Source: Arenimonas sp. (GTDB taxonomy: Bacteria; Pseudomonadota; Gammaproteobacteria; Xanthomonadales; Xanthomonadaceae). From it: a stretch of 64,000 nucleotides of DNA. The translations under genes were made by a program, and so were the position numbers. The first letter of the stretch is position 1; every line of letters begins with the position of its first letter. The notes under the pieces were generated by a model that was not told the origin of the DNA, ran no database searches, and saw only the letters and a program-made list of their open reading frames with translations. Below are positions 20,805 through 28,780 of this stretch, in pieces. The stretch spans positions 1 to 64,000 of the forward strand of contig NZ_JALHQI010000003.1 of assembly GCF_022842045.1 (NCBI RefSeq), read 5' to 3'.

Positions 20805-21727
20805 GTCATTGGCGCACGGACGATGACGCGGTGCGTCGGGCGCAGGCCTGGGCGGATTCGTCGGGGCGCCTGTTCTCGTCCGTAGCCTGGGGCCATGTGC
20901 TGGGCGCGCTCGGGGCGCAGCCGCGATACGCCTGGAACGAGGCGCTCGGCGAGGGAATGATGGTGCCCGTATTCCGGCGAGGGCCACTGAAGGTGGGATT
21001 CCTCGGCTTCCCCGTGGTGCCGCGTTGCGTGGGCGACCTGCCGCTTGCGTTCGTCCCGCCGCTCGCCGAAAGACTGGGGCTGCACATCGTGCGGGTGAAC
21101 CAGCCAATGGCTGGCGAAGCGGTGGCCTCCGGCCTCCCGGGGCTCGTCCAGCCCGACGCCTGGATCGACGATCTCGGCGCCTGGCGCGAGGATGCCAGCA
21201 GGCGTCGCGTACGTGACCTGGCGCATGCGCGTCGGGCGGGGGGGTCGCTGGCCTTCATCGAGGGACCTTGTGCGCCACGCGATCTGCATGGCCTGTATGC
21301 GGCGGTCGTACGTGCGCATCGCGGAACCGCCCGTTACAGCGCCGCATACTTCGAACGGCTGCTGTCCATGCCCGGGGATCGGGTGCGGGTGGTCCACGCG
21401 CTGGATCCGCAGGGCAGCCTGGCCGGTGCCGCCGTGCTGGCGATGGACGGGGACACTGGCTATTACCTGCATGCCGCGGTTTCGGCGGCGGCCCGACCGC
21501 TGGGGGTCAGTGATGAACTGCTGTCGCGACTGATCGCCATCGCCCGTCGCCAGGGACTCTCGCGGTTCAACCTGATGGCATCGCCCGCGAACCAACCGGG
21601 ATTGCTGCGGTTCAAGGCAAAGTGGGCCGATCGCGAAGGCGTGGTGCTGACCCGCGACTATGGCCAGGGCTGGCTGGGGCGGGTCGCCGTCGGCGTCAAT
21701 GCCGCGCTTTCCCGGCTCAACCGCTAG
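20801..21727 (+). CDS. GNAT/FemAB-like acyltransferase
   Basis: The protein (308 aa) starts at a GTG overlapping the previous stop. The fold resembles BioF2/FemAB-type GNAT proteins: a first half with weak similarity, and a C-terminal half with LAGAAVLAMDGDTGYYLHAA and a conserved SRFNLMASPANQPGLLRFKAKWA segment. Such enzymes transfer acyl or aminoacyl groups and occur in polysaccharide clusters. Its TAG stop shares the CTAG at 21724-21727 with the stop of the convergent oxidoreductase. The substrate is unknown. Confidence 0.75.
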   Translation: MSHWRTDDDAVRRAQAWADSSGRLFSSVAWGHVLGALGAQPRYAWNEALGEGMMVPVFRRGPLKVGFLGFPVVPRCVGDLPLAFVPPLAERLGLHIVRVNQPMAGEAVASGLPGLVQPDAWIDDLGAWREDASRRRVRDLAHARRAGGSLAFIEGPCAPRDLHGLYAAVVRAHRGTARYSAAYFERLLSMPGDRVRVVHALDPQGSLAGAAVLAMDGDTGYYLHAAVSAAARPLGVSDELLSRLIAIARRQGLSRFNLMASPANQPGLLRFKAKWADREGVVLTRDYGQGWLGRVAVGVNAALSRLNR

Positions 21728-22824
21728 GCCGGCCGACGCCGCAGCTGGGCCGCAATGCCGGCGGCGTCGCTACGGATGCCGCGGATGGTGCGGCTTCGAT
21801 AATTCATGCGGTTGTCGAGGCCGAGGAAATACAGCCCCGGCACGCCGTCCGCCTGCCATCGGATGCAGGCCGGCAGGTCGTCTTCCAGCCTCCTGATGGG
21901 GAGGGACTGCAGCGCGGGCAGCGCCGGACGGTAGCCGGTCGCCAGCAGGATGACGCCGGGCTCAAGGCTGCTTCCGTCCCGGAAAGTCACCCGTCCCTCG
22001 CGAACCGCGGTGATCTCCGGGTGCGCCATGACTTGCCCGCTCTCGACCATTTGGCGTGACCTGCCGCCGTCCATGACCGGGAACGATGGCGCGCGCAGTT
22101 CCGGCTTGAACTTCATCAGCAGCTCCTCGTAGAAGTAGTAGATGAAGTCCTTGGCGTTCCCGAGCAGGCCGTCCCGCCTGAACTCGACCGGCTGACGCGT
22201 CGAGAGCGCGACGGATAGTCCGCTATCCGCGAGTTCGACCATGAGCTGTCCGGCGCTGATGCGTCGGCCGACGATCAGCGCAGGCTTTCCGGCGCACAGT
22301 CGCGCGATCGCCTCTGTCCCGGGGTAGCTGGCGGCGTGTACTACCGGGATCGACCCATCATGCTGCGGCGCAGGCACCGGCCCGACGGGGTTGGAGAAGT
22401 ACCCGGTCGCGATTATCACGGCCCGGCAGTGCAGCTGACCCTTGCTGGTCGCGAGTACGAACGGAGCCCCGTCACCCCCGGGGCGGTCTATGGCGTCTAC
22501 CCGGCAGCCGCCGAGCACCTCGATGCCGTGGCGCCTGGCGAACGCCGCCAGGTAGGTGGCGTAGTCCGCCGCCGAGACCATGGAAAACGGCCAGTGGCGA
22601 AGGACGTCACGAAAGGAAAGTACGTTGGTCCACCAAGGGCTCACGAGATGCAAGGTCGCCGGCATGTTCCGCCACGATTCCCCCAGGTCGCCTTGGTCCA
22701 GCACGAGGTGTTCGATGCCGTGGTGGCGCAGCTGGCGCGAAGCCGCCAGGCCACCCGGCCCCGCACCCACCACGATCACCGGGAACACGTGTTCCCGCGT
22801 CGCATTACCCGCGCCGGCCGTCAT
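21724..22824 (-). CDS. Flavin-dependent oxidoreductase (FMO/CzcO-like)
   Basis: The protein has 366 aa. The N-terminal FAD motif VVGAGPGGLAASRQL (about residues 18-32) is intact, and ILLATGYRPALPAL near the C-terminus is the usual ATG signature. The second nucleotide-binding loop, normally GxGxSG, reads ALIVGRRISAGQ, so NAD(P)H binding may be altered. The ATG at 22824 overlaps the methyltransferase stop (ATGA) and places the Rossmann fold near the N-terminus. The longer open frame to 22953 has no family support. It may oxidise a sugar or lipid intermediate, but this is not shown. Confidence 0.8.
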   Translation of the reverse strand: MTAGAGNATREHVFPVIVVGAGPGGLAASRQLRHHGIEHLVLDQGDLGESWRNMPATLHLVSPWWTNVLSFRDVLRHWPFSMVSAADYATYLAAFARRHGIEVLGGCRVDAIDRPGGDGAPFVLATSKGQLHCRAVIIATGYFSNPVGPVPAPQHDGSIPVVHAASYPGTEAIARLCAGKPALIVGRRISAGQLMVELADSGLSVALSTRQPVEFRRDGLLGNAKDFIYYFYEELLMKFKPELRAPSFPVMDGGRSRQMVESGQVMAHPEITAVREGRVTFRDGSSLEPGVILLATGYRPALPALQSLPIRRLEDDLPACIRWQADGVPGLYFLGLDNRMNYRSRTIRGIRSDAAGIAAQLRRRPA

Positions 22825-23576
22825 GGCGGAGCCGGGGAATCGACCGACAACACGAATCGCACGTCGCAGTAGTCCCAGGGAAGCACGCCCAGCCATCGGC
22901 CGATGCGTCGCTCCCACCGTGCGACGGACTCGTGGTGCCGCTCGCTCAGCCAACCGTAGCGGATCGCGTAGGTCATCGGCAGGCGTCCGTATCGAACGAT
23001 GGCCGTCTCCTCCACGCGGAAACCCGCGGCATTGAAGAGAGCGATGAAGCCCTCGATGGTTCGCCGGTGTTGCCAGGCCGTCCTGTCCACGGTGGGTCGA
23101 CGACGGACCTGTTCGATGGCAACGAACCTGCCGCCCGGCACCAGGGAGGCCCTGATCTGCACCAGCAGATGGTGCAGTTCGGCATCGTCGAGGATGTGGT
23201 TGAGCACCACCCAGGTCACGGCCGCCTTGAAGGAAGCTGCCCGGACGGGCAGGTGCCGGCCGTCATAACGAACGAAGGCGGACTTCCGGCCCAAGTTCCT
23301 TTCACCCGTCCGCTTCAGCAGCCCCATCGAGATGTCCACGCCCAGCGTCCAGCAGCCGGTGACGGACAACTGGGAGGAGATGCCGCCATTGCCGCAGCCG
23401 AAGTCCAGCACCACGTCGTCCTGGCTGAGCAGGGGCCGGACCGCTTCGAGGATGGCGGCATTCCGCAGTCTGGCGATGTAGCGGTTCTTCCTGCCCGGCA
23501 AGTCGTTGGGGTCGATGACCGCTGCATCGAGCTCGGCTGCGGCAAGCTGGTCCCATCTTTCAACCTGGCCGTGCAT
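22821..23576 (-). CDS. Class I SAM-dependent methyltransferase
   Basis: The protein (251 aa) has motif I VVLDFGCGNGGISSQL near residue 56 and the ligand strand GVDISMGLLKR. FKAAVTWVVLNHILDDAELH and LVPGGRFVAIEQ correspond to motifs post-I and III. AGGAG lies 5 nt upstream of ATG 23576 and decides the start. It is the second-last gene of the minus-strand series that begins at the pilins. The substrate is unknown. Confidence 0.87.
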   Translation of the reverse strand: MHGQVERWDQLAAAELDAAVIDPNDLPGRKNRYIARLRNAAILEAVRPLLSQDDVVLDFGCGNGGISSQLSVTGCWTLGVDISMGLLKRTGERNLGRKSAFVRYDGRHLPVRAASFKAAVTWVVLNHILDDAELHHLLVQIRASLVPGGRFVAIEQVRRRPTVDRTAWQHRRTIEGFIALFNAAGFRVEETAIVRYGRLPMTYAIRYGWLSERHHESVARWERRIGRWLGVLPWDYCDVRFVLSVDSPAPP

Positions 23577-23643
23577 CGTCACTCCTGGGTGTCGCCGGTA
23601 TTTCGCCACAACCCGCCCACGCATGGCCAGCAAACGGGCGCAT

Positions 23644-24609
23644 TCACCCGTGCCTCGCGCCGGGCTTCCCGCCGAGCCGCGACACCAGCAGGGCGATTGG
23701 AATCAGCGCCAGTTCGCCCAAGGTCATCACGATCCGCAGTGCGGCCGCCAGCACCAGCAGCAATCCCTCCGGGTAAGCACTCAAGCCGCCCAGCGAGACG
23801 AACAACGCTTCCCGCACGATCATGCCGGCGGGAACGGCGATGGCCACGATGCCGAGCAGCGATGCCGCGGCGTACCAGGTTCCCAACAGCAGCAGGTCCG
23901 GCATTGCCAGCCATCCGTCGGCCGCCACGAGCCACATCGCGTAGAACGCAATCCACTCCAGGCAGAGCAGGGCGGTGCCACGCCAGGGAATCGGCGCGAT
24001 CGGCGTGCGCGCCAGGTCCTGGGTGCCGAACCGGCCGCGGCTGGCCTTCATGGCCAGGGTCACGATCGATTGTTCCAGCACCGGGCGCCGGTGCAGCGCT
24101 TCCACGACCAGAAGCGTCAGCGGCAGGCCCAGCAGCAGCCAGGCCTGCCCTGTCAGGTGTGCCGCGAGGATCGAGCCGATGATCCCCACCGCCATCAGGT
24201 TGGTGACCAGCATCTGGAGGAGGTTGGCCAGCATCACCTGCTGCGGCGTGAACAGGCTGGAGAGCTTGTTGGCCTGGTGCACGAGGCCCCACACCTTGCC
24301 CGGCAGGTAGCGCACGACCTGTGCCTGGGCATAGGCCGGAACCACGGCCTCCAGGTGTTCGTGCCGGCCAGAGATGCGACTGAGCAGCGTCCGGTGGTAG
24401 ATCGCCTTGAGATAGCACATCACCAGGGCCAGTGCCGTCGCCGCGAGGAAGCCAGCGACGGAGATGCGGGCCAGCGCGGCCTGCATCTCGTCGACTTCGT
24501 CGCGAAGGGTGTAGGCGAGGTAGCCCAGGGCGATCACCAACAGGATCGTCCCCACCCATCGACGCCAGGCCGGCCTTGCGGTGTCCCGCGATATCCCGGG
24601 TTGGGTCAT
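23644..24609 (-). CDS. Polytopic membrane protein of the AglD/MprF transmembrane (UPF0104) family
   Basis: The protein (321 aa) has about eight hydrophobic helices. Features of the lysylphosphatidylglycerol synthase TM family are visible: QVVRYLPGKVWGLVHQANKL near residue 95 and the VAIAVPAGMIVREALFVSLGG segment near the end. Members are linked to flipping of lipid-linked sugars or lipids, but the activity is often unproven. It is 67 nt upstream of the methyltransferase gene and 12 nt downstream of the aminotransferase gene. Confidence 0.8.
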   Translation of the reverse strand: MTQPGISRDTARPAWRRWVGTILLVIALGYLAYTLRDEVDEMQAALARISVAGFLAATALALVMCYLKAIYHRTLLSRISGRHEHLEAVVPAYAQAQVVRYLPGKVWGLVHQANKLSSLFTPQQVMLANLLQMLVTNLMAVGIIGSILAAHLTGQAWLLLGLPLTLLVVEALHRRPVLEQSIVTLAMKASRGRFGTQDLARTPIAPIPWRGTALLCLEWIAFYAMWLVAADGWLAMPDLLLLGTWYAAASLLGIVAIAVPAGMIVREALFVSLGGLSAYPEGLLLVLAAALRIVMTLGELALIPIALLVSRLGGKPGARHG

Positions 24610-24621
24610 GGCAGCGCCGCG

Positions 24622-25785
24622 TCAGTCCCGGCGCTTGACCAGGGACTGCACGCCACGAACGACGCGGTCCAGGTCGGACTCGGAGAGCTTCGGCGAAAGC
24701 GGAAGGCTGACGGTGCTGCGGCCGATGGCCATCGCGCGTGGCCACTGCTCAGGACGCCAGCCGAACCGTTCCTGGTAATACCTGTGCTCGGGAATGGATT
24801 GGTAGTGAACTCCCGTGCCGATTCCCAAGGAGTTCATGCCGTCCAGGAAGCCGTCGCGTGACAGCCCGGCTTCGCGTGGATCGACGAGGATGGTGAACAG
24901 GTGCAGGGCGTGGCGCGTATCCGGCTCGAAAGCCGCGGGCAGCCCGACCGCGAGGCCACCGAGGCGGTCCATGTAGCAGGCCCACGCGGCCTCGCGCTTC
25001 TTCCACGCCGCCTCCACGCGCGCCAGTTGGTGGATGCCGATCGCCGCCTGCATGTCCATCATGTTGTACTTGAAGCCGCACTCCACCACCTGGTAGTGCT
25101 TGTAGCCTTCGTCGCTGAAGCGGTGCCAGGCGTCCTGGCTCATGCCGTGCAGCGCGAGCATGCGCGCGCGGGCCGACTTCGCGGGGTCGCGCGACAGCAC
25201 CATGCCGCCTTCGCCCGTCACCACGTTCTTGGTGACATAGAAGCTGAAGCAGCCGAAGTCGCCGAAAGTGCCTGCCTTCCGGCCGCGGTACTCGGTTTCG
25301 ATGGCATGCGCGCAGTCCTCGATGACCATGAGGTCGTGCTTGCGCGCGATCGCCATGATCCGATCCATGTTGCAGGGACGGCCGGCGAAGTGGACGGGTA
25401 GGATGGCCCGGGTTCGCGGGGTGATGGCGGCCTCGATGGCGTCCGGGTCGATGTTCTGGGTGTCGGCCTCCACGTCGGCCAGCACCGGCGTCAGGCCGGC
25501 ATGCAGGATGGCGTTGACCGTGGCGCAGAAGGTCAGCGGCGTGGTGATGACTTCCGAGCCGGGCTCGAGTCCGGCGGCCACCATGCTCACGTGCATCGCG
25601 GCGGTGCAGGAGTTCACGCCGGCCACCTGGTTCGGCGCGACGCCCTTGTAGGCGGCGAAATCGGCCTCGAAGCGCTTCACGCGCGGGCCCGTGCCCAGCC
25701 AGCCCGAACGGAGGCAGGCCTCCACCTCCGCAATCTCTTCCTCTTGGATGTCGGGTGCCGCGAACACCAGGAAATTCGGATTCAT
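24622..25785 (-). CDS. DegT/DnrJ/EryC1-type sugar aminotransferase
   Basis: The PLP enzyme (387 aa) belongs to the family that aminates nucleotide-linked keto-sugars such as 4-keto-6-deoxyhexoses. The PLP lysine is K186 in FYVTKNVVTGEGGM, and EDCAHAIET near 156-164 holds the conserved Asp and His. The C-terminal GVHYQSIPEH segment is typical. Its presence implies that an amino-sugar is made, although no nucleotide-sugar dehydratase is seen in the window. The ATG overlaps the upstream stop (ATGA). Confidence 0.93.
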   Translation of the reverse strand: MNPNFLVFAAPDIQEEEIAEVEACLRSGWLGTGPRVKRFEADFAAYKGVAPNQVAGVNSCTAAMHVSMVAAGLEPGSEVITTPLTFCATVNAILHAGLTPVLADVEADTQNIDPDAIEAAITPRTRAILPVHFAGRPCNMDRIMAIARKHDLMVIEDCAHAIETEYRGRKAGTFGDFGCFSFYVTKNVVTGEGGMVLSRDPAKSARARMLALHGMSQDAWHRFSDEGYKHYQVVECGFKYNMMDMQAAIGIHQLARVEAAWKKREAAWACYMDRLGGLAVGLPAAFEPDTRHALHLFTILVDPREAGLSRDGFLDGMNSLGIGTGVHYQSIPEHRYYQERFGWRPEQWPRAMAIGRSTVSLPLSPKLSESDLDRVVRGVQSLVKRRD

Positions 25786-27662
25786 TCGGTCGTCTCGTTC
25801 TCGGGCGCGGTGTCGGCCAGGCCCAGCAGTTGGTTGTGGCGCGCACGCGCCTCCACGGCGCCGGCGATCGTCGTGCGGCCGTCCATCACCAGTCCGCCGA
25901 GTATGCGGGCGGCGTAGTCCGTAGTCATGGCCGGGTGGTCCAGGGCGCCCTCGAACAGCCGGACGGCCAGGGCCTCGTCACCCAGATAGGTCATGGCATG
26001 GTTGGCGAACAGGACATGCGCGCCCGGGCTGAGCGGGTTTCTGTCGATCAGGGCCAGGTAGGCTTCGGCGAGGCGCCGGTCGTCGAGCTCGATGCCCTCG
26101 AAGCGCTGCTGGACCAGCCCGGTCACGGCCATGATTTCCTGCGGGCTGATCGGCCGGGTGCGGATCTTCTCCACCAGGCTGTCCCACCAGGCCTCGTCCA
26201 AGGCGATGCCGGTGGTGGCGGCCATGAGGATCAGGCCCTGCTCGGGCAGGGGCGAGGAGTGGGGCAAGGCGGCTCCGCGCTCGAATTCCATCATGCCGAA
26301 GGAGAAGAAGGGGGAGCCCGGATTGCTGTCCGACATCGCGACATAAAGGGTGGCCAGGTCGCTGCTGGCCCGCGGCGACTCCGGGTTGCGCGCCACCATG
26401 TCCGTGGCCAGCAGCAGGGGATTGCCCCAGGTGGCCGCCCGCAGGACGCAAAGAATGCCGAAGCCCAGCACCAGCGCGCCCGTGGCGAGACGCGCCAGCT
26501 TTTCGTCCGCGGCCTTGGGCAGCAGGGTCGTCAGCCCCAGCAGGGCCAGCAGCACGCCCAGCAGCGCGAAGTAGTTTCGGTGCTCGAACACCAGCTCAAG
26601 GTTGATGACATTGCTGGTCAGCAGGTGGCTGGCGAAGAACCAGAGGATGCCGAGGCTGGCCAGCGGTGCGCGCCGACGCAGGCCGAAGGCGGCGCCGAGC
26701 AATCCCAGCAGCAGGATCCCGCCGGCCAACGTGGTGGCCGGGTCCAGCAGGCCCCGCGAGACCGGGTAGTTGTCGTAGTAGAAAAGCAGGCTGTCCGGCA
26801 GCGGCAGCAGCATCTGGCCCAGGTACAGGGGCAGCACGCGCAGCTGGGTAAGCAGTCGCTCGGCCAGCGTGAAGTCGCGGAGCGCGTAGGCTTCGGGCGC
26901 CAGCTGGGCGGGCAGCACGACCGCGAGGAAGACCACGAGGCCGGCCAGCGTCGCGGCGACGTAGGCGCCGATCAGAAGGCGGCGGCTGCCGGCAGATTGC
27001 GCACGGAACCCGAGCAACGTGAGTTCGAGCACCAGTGCGAAGGCGGGAAACAGCACGGCCGTTTCCTTGCCCAGCAGTCCGATGGCCGCCAGCACGCCGG
27101 AACCGACCAGCCAAGCCCAACCCTGGCTGCCCTGCTGCTGCAGCTGGCGACCCCGCAGGTAGGCCAGCAGGGCCAGCAGCACGAACAGGGTGGCCAGCAT
27201 TTCCATGCGCTGCACCACGTAAAGCACGGTGGACACCTGCAGCGGATGAATGGCCCAGAGCGTGGCGATGGCCGGGGCGACCCAGGTCGGCCAGGGGCTG
27301 CCCGCGCCCGGCAGCGCCAGCAGGCGTCGCACCAGCGCCAGGACCAGCAGGCTGTTGATGCAGTGAATGGTCAGGCTGTGGACCTTGAACACCCAGGCAT
27401 CTTTTCCGCCGATGGCGAAGTCCAGGGCGAAGCCGAGCGTGGCCAGCGGTCGGCCGTACATCCCGGGGGCATAGGCCTGTGCAGCGCGCTTGAAGGACTC
27501 GAAGTCCCAGCTCTCCAGCTGCAGTCGGGTATTGGTGACGATGTTGGGGAAGTCGTCGAACAGGAAGCCGCCCTGGAGGCCCGGGAAGTAGGCCAGTACG
27601 CAGGCGAACAGAACGAGCAGCGCAGGGACGATGCCGCTGCGGGGGATTTCGGGGGAGGTCAC
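25782..27662 (-). CDS. GT-C membrane glycosyltransferase, TMTC-like; candidate pilin glycosyltransferase
   Basis: The protein (626 aa) has about eleven transmembrane helices followed by a roughly 200-residue soluble, TPR-like tail (from about 410). The first periplasmic loop carries the diacidic GT-C motif FDDFPNIV (residues 35-42). RPLATLGFALD (71-81) and HPLQVSTVLYVVQRMEMLATLF (H139 to F160) are typical of TMTC/PMT-like proteins, as is FEHRNYFALLG further on. Such enzymes move a sugar from a lipid carrier to Ser/Thr of exported proteins. It lies 84 nt downstream of the second pilin gene on the same strand, so pilin is the likely acceptor. This is inferred. Confidence 0.78.
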   Translation of the reverse strand: MTSPEIPRSGIVPALLVLFACVLAYFPGLQGGFLFDDFPNIVTNTRLQLESWDFESFKRAAQAYAPGMYGRPLATLGFALDFAIGGKDAWVFKVHSLTIHCINSLLVLALVRRLLALPGAGSPWPTWVAPAIATLWAIHPLQVSTVLYVVQRMEMLATLFVLLALLAYLRGRQLQQQGSQGWAWLVGSGVLAAIGLLGKETAVLFPAFALVLELTLLGFRAQSAGSRRLLIGAYVAATLAGLVVFLAVVLPAQLAPEAYALRDFTLAERLLTQLRVLPLYLGQMLLPLPDSLLFYYDNYPVSRGLLDPATTLAGGILLLGLLGAAFGLRRRAPLASLGILWFFASHLLTSNVINLELVFEHRNYFALLGVLLALLGLTTLLPKAADEKLARLATGALVLGFGILCVLRAATWGNPLLLATDMVARNPESPRASSDLATLYVAMSDSNPGSPFFSFGMMEFERGAALPHSSPLPEQGLILMAATTGIALDEAWWDSLVEKIRTRPISPQEIMAVTGLVQQRFEGIELDDRRLAEAYLALIDRNPLSPGAHVLFANHAMTYLGDEALAVRLFEGALDHPAMTTDYAARILGGLVMDGRTTIAGAVEARARHNQLLGLADTAPENETTE

Positions 27663-27715
27663 GGGGTCAGCTTCCGGTTCGCACCAGGCGGATGTCCGCC
27701 ATCGTCGTGCATAAC

Positions 27716-27732
27716 GGCTGGCGGCGCCAGCC
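27716..27732 (-). terminator. Hairpin after the second pilin gene
   Basis: A 7-bp perfect stem GGCTGGC/GCCAGCC with loop GGC lies in the 84-nt gap between pilin 2 and the GT-C gene. No strong T-tract follows, so read-through into the glycosyltransferase gene is plausible. Confidence 0.4.
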
Positions 27733-27746
27733 CGGGGAAGCCGGGA

Positions 27747-28154
27747 TCAGCTGCAGCCTTCGGGCTTGTGCCTGTCGGCGGCGACGTTGGTCACGCAGCT
27801 CCACTCGCCGCTGCTGTTGCGCTCGATGCGCACTACCTTGCCACTTACATTCGGGTTGCCCACCAACACGCACTGGATGAACCCAAGCGCTGGCGTAAAG
27901 TTCATGCTGATGTCGCTGCAGCGCGGCGTCTGCCGTCGAAGACCGATGTCATTCAACGTGAATGTGGTTGCCCCGCGCGCAACGACCTCGGTCTCGAAGG
28001 CCGCTTTGGCGCCGGTGATATCCGTCAGCCCGGTGGTGACTTGGGTACGCGTCACGTAGTCCTGGTAGGCCGGGATCGCGATGGCCGCCAGGATGGCGAT
28101 GATCGCCACGACGATCATCAACTCGATCAGGGTGAACCCACGTTCGTGCTTCAT
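27747..28154 (-). CDS. pilA: Type IV major pilin, second copy, with C-terminal Ser
   Basis: The prepilin has 135 aa. The class-III signal is a 6-residue leader MKHERG followed by [20 protein letters not shown], with Glu at +5 of the mature protein. Cys79, 95, 120 and 134 can form two disulfides, the last closing the D-region. The final residue is Ser135, right after Cys134, whereas the paralogue ends in Ile. AGGTG lies 5 nt before the ATG. It is processed by PilD and extended by PilB. It could be an alternative or glycosylated subunit. Confidence 0.93.
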   Translation of the reverse strand: MKHERGFTLIELMIVVAIIAILAAIAIPAYQDYVTRTQVTTGLTDITGAKAAFETEVVARGATTFTLNDIGLRRQTPRCSDISMNFTPALGFIQCVLVGNPNVSGKVVRIERNSSGEWSCVTNVAADRHKPEGCS

Positions 28155-28220
28155 GTTGCACCTGTCCGGCTGGGGCCGTTAGAGGGTTGCAGCGGGCGGA
28201 GCTGAATCGGTAGGTCAGTT

Positions 28221-28247
28221 GGAAGGGGCGGCGATGCCGCCCCTTCC
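28221..28247 (-). terminator. Strong hairpin between the two pilin genes
   Basis: A perfect 12-bp stem (GGAAGGGGCGGC/GCCGCCCCTTCC) with 3-nt loop GAT begins 19 nt after the first pilin stop. No T-tract follows. It probably reduces read-through into pilin 2 or stabilises the pilin 1 mRNA 3' end. Confidence 0.7.
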
Positions 28248-28265
28248 GGTTCCGCGGTGTAACAG

Positions 28266-28691
28266 TTAGATGCAGCCGGTCGGCAGGTACTTGGCGTCCA
28301 GACCACCGGTGATGGTGCAGTCCCAGGCGCCCGACTGGGTGCGGGTCAGCTTGACGAACTTGCCGGCGACCTTCGGGTTGCCCGCCAGCTCGCACTGGAT
28401 CTGCTGGCCGCTGGTGGCCGCCACGGTGCCGTTGGTGATGGTGGTGGTGCAGCGGGCGGTCTTGCCCTGCAGGCCGATGTCGGCCAGCACGACCGCCGCG
28501 GTCGGGGTGCCGCGCTGGATGCGCTCTTCGAACGCCGTCACGCCGCCACGGATGTCGGCCAGGCCGGTGGTGACCTGCGAGCGGGCGATGTAGTCCTGGT
28601 AAGCCGGCAGAGCAATGGCGGCCAGGATGGCGATGATCGCGACCACGATCATCAGTTCGATCAGGGTGAAGCCTTTCTGGATGTTCTTCAT
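28266..28691 (-). CDS. pilA: Type IV major pilin, first copy
   Basis: The prepilin has 141 aa, with leader MKNIQKG and mature N-terminus [20 protein letters not shown] (Glu at +5). The globular domain has Cys81, 100, 125 and 140, and the C-terminus is PTGCI. AGGGG lies 8 nt before the ATG. The long upstream region holds two sigma-54-like -24 boxes, as expected for a pilin gene controlled by PilSR (encoded at 32052-35122). It is about half identical in sequence to pilin 2 by eye, mostly in the N-terminal helix and the VGNP/AGNP region. Confidence 0.95.
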   Translation of the reverse strand: MKNIQKGFTLIELMIVVAIIAILAAIALPAYQDYIARSQVTTGLADIRGGVTAFEERIQRGTPTAAVVLADIGLQGKTARCTTTITNGTVAATSGQQIQCELAGNPKVAGKFVKLTRTQSGAWDCTITGGLDAKYLPTGCI

Positions 28692-28722
28692 TTGTGTAAC
28701 CCCTAGGGTAGATTGTGATTGT

Positions 28723-28777
28723 CACGTGCCAAAGCCGGTATTGCCGTCCTTGGGTAGCCGTGCGGTTGCACGTGCCA
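28723..28777 (-). promoter_or_regulatory. Two sigma-54-like -24 boxes upstream of pilA
   Basis: On the minus strand TGGCACGTG occurs twice, starting at 28777 and at 28731. TGGCACG is the consensus -24 box of RpoN promoters. The expected -12 GC is imperfect: the distal copy has GG-N11-GC, and the proximal copy GG-N10-TC. RpoN control of pilA through PilR is known in related bacteria. The exact promoter here is inferred. Confidence 0.45.
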
Positions 28778-28780
28778 TGA

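Noticed and set aside
22825..22953. Longer N-terminus for the flavin oxidoreductase
   Set aside because: The extra 43 codons precede the Rossmann fold without any family support and overlap the methyltransferase gene; ATG 22824 overlaps its stop in the ATGA pattern seen in this run of genes.
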